Positions 26,225 through 35,782 of a stretch of DNA of 64,000 nt are shown piece after piece. The stretch is taken from assembly GCA_947488305.1 (NCBI GenBank), contig CANKZM010000001.1, positions 434,001 through 498,000 of the forward strand, given 5' to 3'. Each line of letters begins with the position of its first letter. Position 1 is the stretch's first letter. The notes under the pieces were generated by a model. The model did not search any database, was not told the origin of the DNA, and was given only the letters and a program-made list of their open reading frames with translations. The translations under genes and the position numbers were made by a program. The stretch comes from an uncultured Roseobacter sp. GTDB taxonomy: Bacteria; Pseudomonadota; Alphaproteobacteria; Rhodobacterales; Rhodobacteraceae.

Positions 26225-29200
26225 TCATTCGGCAGCCAGTTTCAGGCAGCGGTCGGGTTTCGCTTTTTTCAGGGTGCCACTGTCGGAGCGCCGTTGTGAT
26301 GCTTTGTCCGCCCGCGCAAAAACCAGCGCGAACATGGGCGGCACGAAGTAAAACGAGACGACGGCTGACAACAAGACCCCACCCGCGATGGCAACCGCAA
26401 ATGGCGGCCAGAAACCACCGCCTGCCAGAATAAGCGGCAAAAACCCACCGAAGGTTGTGATTGTTGTGGAGATAATATGGCGACTGGACCCGCTGACCAC
26501 ATCTGCCATTGCATCCCTGTCGCCGGTGCGCGCCTTGGGGTCTGATTTCAGACCCGTGAGGATAATGATTGCCGCATTGATTGACACACCGATGGAGCCG
26601 ATCACACCAATGATTGCGTTAATGCCAAAGGGGAACTGCATCACGGCGAGCGATAGCATCGACAAGCCGGCGGAGAGCACACAGACAATCAGCGCCACAC
26701 CCGTCAGTCGGAAAGAGTTGAACGTCAATGCGATCGTGGCAATTGTGAGGGTCACAATCAGACCGACCGACGCGAGCAAGTTGCCAACGGTGTCGGAGCG
26801 CGCATCAGAATCGCCGCCAAGCTCCATCCGGTACCCGGCGGGCATCGCAAATCCAGCTTCATCCAGCACAGCCAGAACGGATTGCAGAGCCTCTTCCGGC
26901 AGAATACCCGGCACAATGTAGCCCTGAACGGTGTTGACACGTTCGCCTTTGCGTCGCGTGATCACGCTTTCCGCAGGTTCAACAACAGGAAAAGCGAGTT
27001 CCGACAGGGGAACCGCAGGATAAGTTCCCTGAGCTGACAGTGCAGGCGCATCGGGAAGAAGTATTGGAAGGTCTGACAGGGTGGATAGATCTCCCTGCAC
27101 CGTACCACCGTACCTGACACGTATGGGGGTCTGGTCAGTCCCTTCCACAAGGCTGCCGCCGGTCCGTCCGACCAATCCCGTTTCCAATTGCGCGGCAATG
27201 TCGGTCACATCAAGACCCAAGAGCCTAGCGGCTGCTTCATCAATCTCAAAGCGCAGTTGCGGCGCGCCTCCGGTCACGCCTGAGCGAACCTGGCTGATCC
27301 AGGGCAGGTCCGCCATCAGGGCGCGCGCCTGATCGCCTAAGTCGCGCAGCACATCAAGGTCGGATCCAACCAGTCGAACTTCAACCGGTGCCGCCACCGG
27401 TGGGCCTTGCACGAGATCGCGTACGATGATGCGCGCCTTTGGATAGGACTGGTTGAACTCCTCTTGCAAGTCCGGCACCAAACGAGCCGCGGCCTCTGCG
27501 CTGGTGGTTTTGATCATCGCCTGCGCGTACCCCGGTTCTGATGAACGCCCGGAGACAATGTTGTAATAGAACGCCGGGCCCGATTTGCCGACGGACCAAT
27601 AGGCGCGATCAATGCCGCTCTCCTCAGCCAAGCGCGCGTCAATGGCATTTACGATTTCCGCTGTGTCCAGGATTGCCGAGCCGGGCGGCATTTCCACTTC
27701 GATGTAGAACTGGTCCCGCTCGACGCCTGGAAAGAACTGCGCCGTTAGCGTTGGGAACGCACCAAAACCCATAAGCGGCAAGACCAGCGCGAGGGAGATG
27801 GACTTCAGCGGGTTGGACACCGACCATTTCAACGTGCGATGAAACAGCTTGCCAAGAAAGGGCAGGGAGATGCCGGCACTCCGTCCGCTGGTAAGGAACC
27901 GGCCTGCGAGCGCAGGTGTCACAGTCAGGGCTACGAAAAGCGACCAGACCAGCATCAGTACAACTGCGATGGCAATCGCGCCAACAAAATCGCCCGCCGG
28001 CCCCGGTAGCAGGATCATGGGCGTGAAGGATAAGGCGGTCGTTACTGTCGAGGCGAGCAACGGAGCGGCGAGGCGGCGTGTGGCATCGCCTACAGCGTCA
28101 ATCCGTTCCAGCCCGCGCGCCAAACGCTGGCGGACCTCATCGACCATTACAATGGCAGCATCGACCAATAGCCCCAGCGCCACGATAAGCCCTGTCACAG
28201 ACATCTGGTGAATGGGCAGCCCGATGAAATTCATGCTCGCCAGTGTCGCCAAGGATACCACCGGCAAAACGACGGCCACAATGGCGGCAGCGCGCGCGCC
28301 AAGAGTGACAAAAAGAACCGCGACCACAAGCGCCACGCCTATGGCCATGTTCGTGCCGACCTCGGCCAAACGATCGGCAGTATAGGTGCTTTGGTCAAAC
28401 ATCAGGGTTTCGGAAAGGCCGTAGGGTATGTTCGGCTTTCCCACATTAAGCTCTTCTCGTACAAATCCCATCCAACGATCGATCTGGACACCGTCTTGGG
28501 CGAGCACGCCCACGAGGATCGCCGCGCTGCCATTGGCGAAGGCCAGTTCTTCGGGTGGATCGGCGATTGTACGTTCTATGGTGGCAATGTCTGCAAGTAC
28601 GACGCTTGTGCCTTCGGCGTTTTCGCGCAGTACAACCCGTCCCAGACGGTCGAGGGCGTCAATCTCGCCCGATATGTTTACCGTGAGATCAAGTGCAGCG
28701 CTTTGCAAGCGGCCTGCCTGAACCTTGCCATCAGCGGCCTCGATCCGGCTTGAGATTTCGGCGATGCTCAGCCCCAAAGCGGTGGACTTCCGAGGATCGA
28801 TTTCGACGCGAATTTCATCTTCAGGCTCGCCAAAAAGATCAACGGCACGGGTCGCAGGGATATTGCGCAGGCGGTCCGCCAGCCCTTCCGCGTGATTGTG
28901 CAGAATCGACAGCGGTACGTGATCCTTTGTTGCGGTCACGGCGATCACGGCCGAGTAGGCGGAAATACCTTCGGCATTGAACTCCGGGGGTTCGACGCCA
29001 GCCGGAAAATTACGCCGCGCATCCTCAACCGCATCTCTGGCTTCCGACCAGACTTGCTCGATGGTTGCCTCATCCAGGGTCTGAATCAATTCGACGGAAA
29101 TGACCGACACACCGGATCGTGAGACTGATTCGATGACATCTACCTCGGCGATCTCGCGCAGCTCTTCCTCGATCTCGGCGGTGACCAAGGCTTCGACCCG

Positions 29201-29365
29201 TGCGGGATCGGCGCCGGGAAAGGGGGTGGTGATGGTCGCGAAAAGGTTGGTGATCGTGGGGTCTTCCTGTCGACCCAATGACAGGAATGATGAAAGCCCT
29301 GCCGAAATCAGCACCAGAAGCACAAGCGCAACCAGTCGGGGATGACGAAATGTAAGGGTTTCCAC
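26225..29365 (-). CDS. RND-family multidrug efflux permease (AcrB-like)
   Basis: A 1046-residue inner-membrane pump of the HAE/AcrB superfamily, full length. The N-terminal helix (LVALVLLVLISAGLSSFLSL) precedes the first porter region (DPTITNLFATITTPFPGADP). The central membrane block includes GLLVDAAIVMVDEVRQRL with the proton-relay aspartates, and the C-terminal block repeats the pattern, ending VVSFYFVPPMFALVFARAD. Porter-domain sequence resembles the cation/drug branch without heavy-metal motifs. The gene lies 3 bp after the adaptor gene; no outer-membrane channel gene is present, so it must use one encoded elsewhere. The substrate is unknown. Confidence 0.92.
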   Translation of the reverse strand: METLTFRHPRLVALVLLVLISAGLSSFLSLGRQEDPTITNLFATITTPFPGADPARVEALVTAEIEEELREIAEVDVIESVSRSGVSVISVELIQTLDEATIEQVWSEARDAVEDARRNFPAGVEPPEFNAEGISAYSAVIAVTATKDHVPLSILHNHAEGLADRLRNIPATRAVDLFGEPEDEIRVEIDPRKSTALGLSIAEISSRIEAADGKVQAGRLQSAALDLTVNISGEIDALDRLGRVVLRENAEGTSVVLADIATIERTIADPPEELAFANGSAAILVGVLAQDGVQIDRWMGFVREELNVGKPNIPYGLSETLMFDQSTYTADRLAEVGTNMAIGVALVVAVLFVTLGARAAAIVAVVLPVVSLATLASMNFIGLPIHQMSVTGLIVALGLLVDAAIVMVDEVRQRLARGLERIDAVGDATRRLAAPLLASTVTTALSFTPMILLPGPAGDFVGAIAIAVVLMLVWSLFVALTVTPALAGRFLTSGRSAGISLPFLGKLFHRTLKWSVSNPLKSISLALVLPLMGFGAFPTLTAQFFPGVERDQFYIEVEMPPGSAILDTAEIVNAIDARLAEESGIDRAYWSVGKSGPAFYYNIVSGRSSEPGYAQAMIKTTSAEAAARLVPDLQEEFNQSYPKARIIVRDLVQGPPVAAPVEVRLVGSDLDVLRDLGDQARALMADLPWISQVRSGVTGGAPQLRFEIDEAAARLLGLDVTDIAAQLETGLVGRTGGSLVEGTDQTPIRVRYGGTVQGDLSTLSDLPILLPDAPALSAQGTYPAVPLSELAFPVVEPAESVITRRKGERVNTVQGYIVPGILPEEALQSVLAVLDEAGFAMPAGYRMELGGDSDARSDTVGNLLASVGLIVTLTIATIALTFNSFRLTGVALIVCVLSAGLSMLSLAVMQFPFGINAIIGVIGSIGVSINAAIIILTGLKSDPKARTGDRDAMADVVSGSSRHIISTTITTFGGFLPLILAGGGFWPPFAVAIAGGVLLSAVVSFYFVPPMFALVFARADKASQRRSDSGTLKKAKPDRCLKLAAE

Positions 29366-29368
29366 GGA

Positions 29369-30508
29369 TCAACCCTCCGGGCTGAGGACGCGGACCGTTT
29401 GGCCGGCCACCACGCGGTGCGCACCCGACACAACGATCTGGTCGCCGGGTTCGAGTGTTCCACGAACAAATGCCCTTGCACCGTCGATATGCAACACTTC
29501 GACGGCTGCGCGGCGCAACATGTCGTCGACAACGATCATCAACGTCCAGACTTTACCGTTGCCCGATTGGAGGGCGTCCAGTGGTACCCATGCGCCACGC
29601 GCCTTTATGTCGGTTTCCAGAATTAGGGTGGCCGTTTGACCGAAGAGCACGTTTGACTTGGTGTCGATTTCGAAAAGTGCGGTACGTGTTCGCGTGACAG
29701 GATCAAGATCTGGGCGCAAGCTTTTGAGAGTTGCTGGCATTGGGTCACCGTCGACGATGATGTCCACTTGCGAAAAGTCATCGGCCTTTACACTTAATGG
29801 CAACCCAACCCGCACTTCAGGCCGCGACGTTTGCAAAACCGACAGGACTTGCTGGCCTGCTTGGACCGTTTCGGCAATGTCGACGTCTTGAGCAGCGACT
29901 TGCCCTGATACGGGCGCGTAGATCACCGATTTTTGCAGATTGATCGAAACGGATTGCAGGGCGGCGTCGGTTTCGGCGATCCGGTTTACCAGTTCGTCGC
30001 GCAGCGCAATCGCCTGATCCAGCGTATCCTGGCTTGTGAATCCTTGTCGCTGCAATTGAGTTGCCCGTTCGAGACGGGACTCGGCAAAGACCAACTGGGC
30101 CGCTGAAGCGGCACGCGCCGCCTCAAGACGCGTGGCTTCCGCATGCAACAAATCGGTGTCCAGCCGGGCGAGTTCCTGCCCGGCACGAATAAAATCGCCT
30201 TCCTGAACCAAAAGCGCATCAAGCCTGCCGCTCAGTTCGAAGGATAGGGATACATGGGCGGCAGCCTCGATTTGGCCGATAAACCTGCGCTGTTGGCCGT
30301 AGCTGTCCTGAAAAACGGCTTCAGTAACTTCCACCGGTACGGCGGGCGCTGCCTCCGGTTCAGGCACCGCGGCTGCGCGGTTGTTGAGGAAACCAACCCC
30401 GATCACAACGGCTCCAGCCGCTAGAGCCGCAACCCCAAGCGTCAGCGCGCTTCGTCCCAGGATCGCAAAAATGCGTTGTGCAATCGTTTCCTTCTGATCG
30501 GTCGACAT
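29369..30508 (-). CDS. RND efflux periplasmic adaptor (membrane fusion protein)
   Basis: A 379-residue HlyD/AcrA-family adaptor. An N-terminal anchor helix (LTLGVAALAAGAVVIGVGFL) is followed by the lipoyl-half motif VSLSFELSGRLDALLVQEGD, a coiled-coil hairpin (EATRLEAARAASAAQLVFAE to RDELVNRIAETDAALQ), the second lipoyl half VIYAPVSGQVAAQDVDIAE, and a beta-barrel domain. It links the downstream RND pump to an outer-membrane channel. It is the first gene of the two-gene operon and is divergent from a TetR regulator gene, with overlapping palindromes in the 88-bp spacer. Confidence 0.92.
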   Translation of the reverse strand: MSTDQKETIAQRIFAILGRSALTLGVAALAAGAVVIGVGFLNNRAAAVPEPEAAPAVPVEVTEAVFQDSYGQQRRFIGQIEAAAHVSLSFELSGRLDALLVQEGDFIRAGQELARLDTDLLHAEATRLEAARAASAAQLVFAESRLERATQLQRQGFTSQDTLDQAIALRDELVNRIAETDAALQSVSINLQKSVIYAPVSGQVAAQDVDIAETVQAGQQVLSVLQTSRPEVRVGLPLSVKADDFSQVDIIVDGDPMPATLKSLRPDLDPVTRTRTALFEIDTKSNVLFGQTATLILETDIKARGAWVPLDALQSGNGKVWTLMIVVDDMLRRAAVEVLHIDGARAFVRGTLEPGDQIVVSGAHRVVAGQTVRVLSPEG

Positions 30509-30524
30509 TTTTCCGCTCCCGCCA

Positions 30525-30551
30525 TGTTAGCGCCTCTAACATATGTTAGAG
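30525..30551. promoter_or_regulatory. TetR-type operator, two overlapping palindromes
   Basis: The divergent spacer holds the perfect 18-bp palindrome CTCTAACATATGTTAGAG (30534-30551). It is overlapped by a second inverted repeat, TGTTAG-N5-CTAACA (30525-30541). The symmetric arms and the position between the adaptor and TetR genes are what a TetR dimer pair would need to repress both directions. Confidence 0.7.
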
Positions 30552-30596
30552 TCTCTTACTTTGACAAGAGGTACGTGTTCTGAAAGAGATTGGATT

Positions 30597-31220
30597 ATGG
30601 AAAATACACCTCAATCCGAAAAACGGGACAGCTATCATCACGGCGATCTGCGCGCTCAACTTGTTGAAGCGACGCGCATTTTGGTGGAAGAGAAAGGCCC
30701 GGATCATTTTTCGGTTTCAGAGGCCTGTCGCCGCGCGGGCGTTTCGACCGCTGCACCATACAAGCATTTCAAAGATAAACAGGAGATGTTGCGGGCCGTT
30801 GCATTGGCTGGCATGCGCCGCCAACGCCAGGAAATGCTGGAGGAATTGGATCAATATGCGCCGGGCACGTTAAACCGAATCGTGGCCATGGGACGGGTAT
30901 ACGTGCGGTTTGCGGTGACAGAGCCGGGTGTTTTTCGGTTGATGTTTGGCCTGTCCGATACACATGGCGAGCACAGCGAATTAGTCGAGACGGGAGATGA
31001 CACATTCGCGCTTGTTCAGGCTGAGGTCGCCCGTTGCCGGGGTAGCGATACCATCGAAGAAAGTGATCAGCATCAGGCGTTTTTGCTTTGGAGTTTTGTG
31101 CATGGCCTCTCCTTTTTGAAGATTGACGGCAAGTTGACAGAAGCAAAAATGCCCATAGACCTTGAGACGGTGTTGGAAGATGTCGCGCAACGTGTGGTTG
31201 GAGCAGGAAATTCTGAATAG
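30597..31220 (+). CDS. TetR/AcrR-family repressor of the divergent efflux operon
   Basis: A 207-residue regulator. The helix-turn-helix occupies about residues 15-60 (HHGDLRAQLVEATRILVEEK, then FSVSEACRRAGVSTAAPYKHF), followed by an all-helical ligand domain of the WHG/TetR_C type (PGVFRLMFGLSDTHGEHSEL). The start at 30597 (MENTPQSEKRDSYHHG) is preferred; an earlier in-frame ATA-region start would run into the operator palindrome. It is divergent from the MFP-RND operon, with the palindromes directly upstream. Its inducer is unknown. Confidence 0.88.
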   Translation: MENTPQSEKRDSYHHGDLRAQLVEATRILVEEKGPDHFSVSEACRRAGVSTAAPYKHFKDKQEMLRAVALAGMRRQRQEMLEELDQYAPGTLNRIVAMGRVYVRFAVTEPGVFRLMFGLSDTHGEHSELVETGDDTFALVQAEVARCRGSDTIEESDQHQAFLLWSFVHGLSFLKIDGKLTEAKMPIDLETVLEDVAQRVVGAGNSE

Positions 31221-31337
31221 GCTCGGCCGTAAAAAAGATCGGTAATTTCGAAGCTTACATCAAAAATTCACGTATAAGTTGTAGACGGATTGGCCCGAAT
31301 CTGCAAGGTTGCCAAGACTTACAACGGGATTCTTTGT

Positions 31338-32120
31338 ATGAATGATCGCAGTCAGGCAGCGGTGGAGATTGCACGTATCGGAGGGGCTTTGGCGCTTGAG
31401 TATTTTCGGCGTCTGGAGACGTTGAAGATCGAAGACAAAGGTCCACAAGACTTTGTTTCCGATGCAGATCGGGCGGTCGAAAAGCATGTCCGAAACCTGA
31501 TAGGCGCTGCCTTTCCCGAAGATGGAGTGGTCGGGGAGGAATATGACGACAAACCCTCAACTTCTGGATTTACCTGGGTCATAGATCCGATCGACGGCAC
31601 TGCAAATTTCATTGCGGGCATTCCTGCATGGACAGTTGTGCTCGCTGTTGTTCATGAGGATCGCACGCACATAGGCGCGATCTTCGATCCCGTCCATGAG
31701 GAGATGTATCTGGCACGTCGAGGAGAAGGGGCGTGGCTGAACAGCAAACCGCTGGCCATTGCCAAAGAAGGGTCAATTGAACGTGGCAGTATCGGAGTTG
31801 GTTTTTCCAGACGCACGCCGCACGATCAGACTTCCGCGCTCATTGCGGATATCTTGGCGCGAGGCGGGGTCTTTTACAGGAATGCCTCGGGTGCGTTGAG
31901 CCTGGCATATGTGTCCGCCGGGCGGCTGGTTGGCTACATAGAAGGTCATATGAATGCCTGGGATTGTCTCGCAGGGCAGCTACTGGTTTCCGAGGCCGGC
32001 GGCGTCGTTGAAGATCAAAGTGCGGCAGAGATGCTTTCCGACGGTGGTAGGGTTATTGTCGGCAATCAAGACGTTTTCGCAGTGCTTGAAGCAATGGCTG
32101 ATACCCATTTCAACAACTGA
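31338..32120 (+). CDS. inositol monophosphatase-family phosphatase
   Basis: A 260-residue Mg2+-dependent, Li+-sensitive-type phosphatase. The three metal motifs are present: GEEYDDKP, WVIDPIDGTANFIAGIPAW and, near the C-terminus, AWDCLAGQLLVSEAGGVVED. Such proteins dephosphorylate inositol phosphates, histidinol phosphate or similar sugars; sequence alone does not choose. ATG at 31338 is used because MNDRSQAAVEIARIGG matches the usual start; an earlier TTG at 31290 is less likely. It is convergent with frcK (11 bp gap) and may belong with the sugar cluster, though it is transcribed on its own. Confidence 0.88.
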   Translation: MNDRSQAAVEIARIGGALALEYFRRLETLKIEDKGPQDFVSDADRAVEKHVRNLIGAAFPEDGVVGEEYDDKPSTSGFTWVIDPIDGTANFIAGIPAWTVVLAVVHEDRTHIGAIFDPVHEEMYLARRGEGAWLNSKPLAIAKEGSIERGSIGVGFSRRTPHDQTSALIADILARGGVFYRNASGALSLAYVSAGRLVGYIEGHMNAWDCLAGQLLVSEAGGVVEDQSAAEMLSDGGRVIVGNQDVFAVLEAMADTHFNN

Positions 32121-32131
32121 AAAATGAAACC

Positions 32132-32752
32132 TCAGAACGTGCCGGTCAAAAGCAGATCGGGTTCCAACATGTTTTGAACCGTTGTTTGGGCATTCGGCAG
32201 ATCGTTGTTCTCGGTCTTTTGCGTGGCCTCTTCAGTCGAGAAGCCGTGGTGGTTCCAACGCTGCATCAGGCGGTCTCGTAAGACGTCCTCCGGCACCAAA
32301 AGATAGGCGGCAAAATCCCAAAGGGGCCTGAGTGCGCGCCAGCCTGGTGCATCCAGAAGTAGGTAATTTCCTTCTATGACAACGGTCTTTGTTTCTTTTT
32401 CAACCAATCCTGCGCCCGCTATGGCGCAGTCGAGCTCGCGGTTGAAAATCGGGTAGACGACGTCTTGCTCTGATTTCAAGCGGGTCAGCAAATGCCGAAA
32501 TCCCGCCACATCAAAGGTCGCGGGCGCGCCTTTTCGGTGCAATAGGTTGCGTTTTGAAAGGATGCGATTGTCCAGATGGTAGCCATCCATTGGAACGACG
32601 CAGGCATCCGGCAGGTTATGCACCAGCGCCTCCGCGAGCGTCGATTTTCCACTGGCAGGGGGGCCGGCAATTGCAATCAGTTGGCGGGTTCCGGTACGGG
32701 GCAAGTCGCCGACCTTTGCCAGTACCGCGTCTAACGCCTCCTCAAGCTGCAT
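32132..32752 (-). CDS. frcK: FrcK-like nucleoside/sugar kinase of the fructose ABC cluster
   Basis: A 206-residue P-loop protein of the uridine-kinase/phosphoribulokinase-like class: Walker A GPPASGKSTLAEAL, then VVPMDGYHLDNRIL and VVIEGNYLLLDAPGWRALRP. This is the same type as FrcK, encoded in the frcBCAK operon of Sinorhizobium meliloti. Its start overlaps the end of frcA by 11 bases, so the two are translated together. The proposed role is phosphorylation of the imported sugar; this is by analogy with the operon, not shown by any sugar-specific motif. Confidence 0.8.
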   Translation of the reverse strand: MQLEEALDAVLAKVGDLPRTGTRQLIAIAGPPASGKSTLAEALVHNLPDACVVPMDGYHLDNRILSKRNLLHRKGAPATFDVAGFRHLLTRLKSEQDVVYPIFNRELDCAIAGAGLVEKETKTVVIEGNYLLLDAPGWRALRPLWDFAAYLLVPEDVLRDRLMQRWNHHGFSTEEATQKTENNDLPNAQTTVQNMLEPDLLLTGTF

Positions 32753-33515
32753 GCGCCTCGCCGGGCATTTTTGCGCCGGTCATATAGGCCACTGCGTCTG
32801 ACATGGAGTGCTCCTTCGGGTCGATCACGCACAAGCGCTTACCCAAGCGGTGCACGTGAATACGGTCCGCGACCTCGAAGACATGCGGCATATTATGGCT
32901 AATGAGGATGATCGGGATTCCGCGACTCTTCACGTCCTGGATCAGTTCCAGAACCTTGCGGCTCTCCTTCACACCCAATGCAGCAGTGGGTTCGTCTAGA
33001 ATGATGACTTTGGAGCCAAAGGCAGCAGCGCGCGCAACCGCAACGCCCTGTCGTTGCCCGCCTGAAAGCGTTTCAACGGCCTGATTGATGTTTTGAATTG
33101 TCATCAAACCCAGCTCTGAGAGTTTCGCTCGCGCAATTTCTTCCATCCGCTTGCGGTCCAGCTGGCGCAGAAGAGATCCACGAAGACCGGGCTTTCGCAA
33201 CTCACGCCCCATGAACATATTGTCCGCGATTGACAGGGCAGGGGACATGGCCAAGGTCTGATAAACCGTCTCTATGCCAGCTTCTCTCGCCTCGATGGGA
33301 GACGAGAAATTGACTTGCCTACCTTCCAGTTCAACCGTGCCAGCATCGGGGATCACAGCCCCGGAAACCGCCTTGATCAAAGAGCTTTTGCCCGCACCGT
33401 TATCGCCAATGACCGCCAGAATTTCGCCGGGCATCAGGTCAAAATCACAATGATCCAATGCGGTCACTTTGCCATAGCGTTTTACCAGCCCACGGCCTCT
33501 TAGGATCGGTTCCAT
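32742..33515 (-). CDS. frcA: fructose-type ABC transporter ATP-binding protein FrcA
   Basis: A 257-residue single-domain ATPase of the CUT2 sugar importers. Walker A is GDNGAGKSSLIKA, the signature LSGGQRQGVAVAR, Walker B IILDEPTAALG, and the H-loop IILISHNMPHV. Unlike RbsA-type proteins it has only one nucleotide-binding domain, as FrcA does. The start at 33515 (MEPILRGRGLVKRYGKVTAL) is fixed by overlap with the frcC stop in a TAATG junction. Longer versions reaching 33911 read frcC in another frame and are rejected. Confidence 0.88.
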   Translation of the reverse strand: MEPILRGRGLVKRYGKVTALDHCDFDLMPGEILAVIGDNGAGKSSLIKAVSGAVIPDAGTVELEGRQVNFSSPIEAREAGIETVYQTLAMSPALSIADNMFMGRELRKPGLRGSLLRQLDRKRMEEIARAKLSELGLMTIQNINQAVETLSGGQRQGVAVARAAAFGSKVIILDEPTAALGVKESRKVLELIQDVKSRGIPIILISHNMPHVFEVADRIHVHRLGKRLCVIDPKEHSMSDAVAYMTGAKMPGEAHAA

Positions 33516-34576
33516 TATGCAGCTACCTTTCTGATCCATTGATCGACGGCGACGGCGGCGATGATCAGCAAGCCAATCAGCAAGAAAGTCCATTGCGCGT
33601 CCGCGCCGAGAAGCCGTAGCCCCAGCGTGAAGACCCCCACGATCAGTGCGCCGAAGAATGTGCCTAATATCGAACCGCGCCCACCGAAGAGTGAAATGCC
33701 TCCGATCACCACGGCGGTAATGCTTTCGATGTTCAGCAATTGGCCGGAGGTTGGTGACACAGATCCAATGCGCCCAATCAGAGCCCATCCCGCAAAGGCG
33801 CAGATGAGCCCGGCAAGGGCATAAACTGAAATCAGGGTTTTCTTGACGTCGACCCCTGATAGTTCTGCGGCTTCTGGGTCGTCTCCGACCGCATAGACAT
33901 GTCGCCCCCAAGCGGTGTGCTTTAGGGCGTAAGCGAGCACGAGAACCAGCAACAGCATGAAAATCACGCCAAAGGTGAAGACAGCCCCACCAACATTGAA
34001 TTTTGAACCCATCAACTGCAACAAGGGTGCCTGTTCGGCGATATCCTGACTGCGGATTGTTTCATTTGCAGAATACAGGAAGTTGGCTGCCAGCACGATT
34101 TGCCACATCCCGAGCGTGACGATGAAAGGCGGAAGCTTCATCGCCGCGACCAGCCAGCCGTTTAAGGCGCCGATCAATGTACCAAATGTGAGGCCGCAGG
34201 CGATGGCGACCTCGACGGGGAGACCGTAGCGAAAGGTGAACTGCCCCATGACAACCGAGGATATCACCGCAATTGCGCCAACGCTCAAGTCGATTCCGGC
34301 TGTCAGAATCACAAGGCTTTGTGCTGCCGCAACGATGCCGACGATCTGCACCTGTTGCAGGATCAGCGTCAGCGCGAAGGGCGAAAAGAACTTTGAGCCC
34401 AGCAATACCCCAAAGATGGCAATAGACGCCAAAAGCACGATCAGCGGAACAAGTGCTGGCGTTGTATGCAAGGCGTGATGAAACCGGCTGACAAAGCCCT
34501 TGTTCGCGTCGTCGAATGACGCAACTTCCGAGGCTGCTGTTGAGGCTGCGGCTTCGTAGTTATCAGAATTGGACAT
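33515..34576 (-). CDS. frcC: fructose-type ABC transporter permease FrcC
   Basis: A 353-residue inner-membrane permease of the CUT2 (ribose/fructose) group with 8-10 helices. The conserved blocks are VILTAGIDLSVGAIAVISSV, the coupling-helix region LKHTAWGRHVYAVGDDPEAA and SITAVVIGGISLFGGRGSI. An N-terminal cytoplasmic extension of about 35 residues (NYEAAASTAASEVASFDDAN) is alanine-rich. ATG 34576 is preceded by GGAG at good spacing; an upstream ATG at 34588 overlaps that site. A 109-bp gap with a strong hairpin separates it from frcB. Confidence 0.88.
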   Translation of the reverse strand: MSNSDNYEAAASTAASEVASFDDANKGFVSRFHHALHTTPALVPLIVLLASIAIFGVLLGSKFFSPFALTLILQQVQIVGIVAAAQSLVILTAGIDLSVGAIAVISSVVMGQFTFRYGLPVEVAIACGLTFGTLIGALNGWLVAAMKLPPFIVTLGMWQIVLAANFLYSANETIRSQDIAEQAPLLQLMGSKFNVGGAVFTFGVIFMLLLVLVLAYALKHTAWGRHVYAVGDDPEAAELSGVDVKKTLISVYALAGLICAFAGWALIGRIGSVSPTSGQLLNIESITAVVIGGISLFGGRGSILGTFFGALIVGVFTLGLRLLGADAQWTFLLIGLLIIAAVAVDQWIRKVAA

Positions 34577-34624
34577 CTGTCGCTCCATGGGCGTGAACCG
34601 GTCGATTTATTTTGGTTCGAAAGT

Positions 34625-34650
34625 AGAGGGCGGCGACTTGGCCGCCCTCT
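34625..34650 (-). terminator. intercistronic hairpin between frcB and frcC
   Basis: A perfect ten-base stem, AGAGGGCGGC (34625-34634) with GCCGCCCTCT (34641-34650), and a six-base loop, located after the frcB stop on the minus strand. The tail is ACTTTCG, too poor in T for efficient termination. Partial termination or protection of the frcB message from 3' decay is likely, giving excess binding protein. Confidence 0.6.
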
Positions 34651-34685
34651 GACAAAATGGTCTTTTGCTCAATTAAACTGGCGCA

Positions 34686-35699
34686 TTAGCCCCAGCAAAG
34701 CTCAGTACCTTTCGCAGTGTCGATGCTCTCGACCCCATCAGCGGGATTATCTGTAACCAGAGCCACGCCGGTGTCGAAAAAGGCTTTACCTTCAGTGGCT
34801 TCAGGCTTGCTGCCATCTTTGGCCCAGGCAGCGATCGCCTCGATCCCCTTGGAAGCCATCAGAAGCGGGTACTGCTGCGAGGTCGCGCCGATGACGCCGT
34901 CGGCGACATTTTGCACGCCAGGGCAACCGCCGTCGACAGACACGATCAAAACGTCGTTTTCACGACCAATTGCCTTTAGTGCTTCGTACGCGCCTGCAGC
35001 CGCGGGTTCGTTGATTGTATGCACGACGTTGATCGTCGGATCTTTGGCAAGAAGGTTCTCCATCGCGCGACGACCGCCTTCTTCGTTACCCTGTGTGACA
35101 TCGCTCCCGACAATCCGAGGGTCGCTTTCATCTCCGATCACATTCGGATCGGCAAGATCAATCCCAAACCCCTGCAGGAATCCCTGGTTGCGCAATACGT
35201 CTACCGTGGGCTGGCTTACTGCCAGATCCAATGTGGCAATGCGTGCATCTGCGGCGGCGTCACCGAGTGCTGCTGCAGCCCATTTGCCGATCAGCTCCCC
35301 AGCCAGGAAATTGTCCGTCGCAAACGTCATGTCTGCCGCGTCAATCGGCTCAAGTGGTGTGTCGAGTGCGATCACCAAAAGCCCTGCATCCCGCGCTTGT
35401 TGAACGGCTGGCACAATCGACGACGTATCGGATGCGGTCAGAAGGATACCCTTTGCGCCATTCGCGATGCAGGTTTCAATCGCCGCAACTTGCGTCTCGT
35501 GGTCCCCATCGACTTTGCCCGCATAGGAATTGAGCGCGATGCCAAGTTCTTCCGCCTTGGCAGATGCGCCTTCACGCATTTTGACGAAGAACGGGTTGGT
35601 GTCTGTTTTGGTGATCAGGCATGCAGACACATCTTCTGCCATCGCCGCGCTGGCTGATACGATCAAGCCCAGTGCTGTTCCCGCAATTAGTTTTTTCAT
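34686..35699 (-). CDS. frcB: fructose-type ABC transporter substrate-binding protein FrcB
   Basis: A 337-residue periplasmic sugar-binding protein (Peripla_BP_4, CUT2). The signal peptide [20 protein letters not shown] is cleaved after AMA; the mature protein starts [20 protein letters not shown], the typical ligand-site opening, and contains [20 protein letters not shown] and [20 protein letters not shown]. The start at 35699 excludes about 28 codons of open frame upstream that lack a signal. It is the first gene of frcB-frcC-frcA-frcK and faces the ROK regulator gene. Fructose is suggested by the kinase and single-domain ATPase; related sugars cannot be excluded. Confidence 0.88.
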   Translation of the reverse strand: MKKLIAGTALGLIVSASAAMAEDVSACLITKTDTNPFFVKMREGASAKAEELGIALNSYAGKVDGDHETQVAAIETCIANGAKGILLTASDTSSIVPAVQQARDAGLLVIALDTPLEPIDAADMTFATDNFLAGELIGKWAAAALGDAAADARIATLDLAVSQPTVDVLRNQGFLQGFGIDLADPNVIGDESDPRIVGSDVTQGNEEGGRRAMENLLAKDPTINVVHTINEPAAAGAYEALKAIGRENDVLIVSVDGGCPGVQNVADGVIGATSQQYPLLMASKGIEAIAAWAKDGSKPEATEGKAFFDTGVALVTDNPADGVESIDTAKGTELCWG

Positions 35700-35782
35700 G
35701 AGTTCCTCCCAATATTGTCCTGTGCACGACCGCGTCGGCCATGTCTGGGCAGGCAAGGTGGTGTGATTCCGATCCGATGTCA

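Noticed and set aside
33516-33911. N-terminal extension of FrcA to 33911
   Set aside because: It overlaps frcC in another frame; a TAATG junction at 33513-33517 and the normal ABC ATPase start support 33515.
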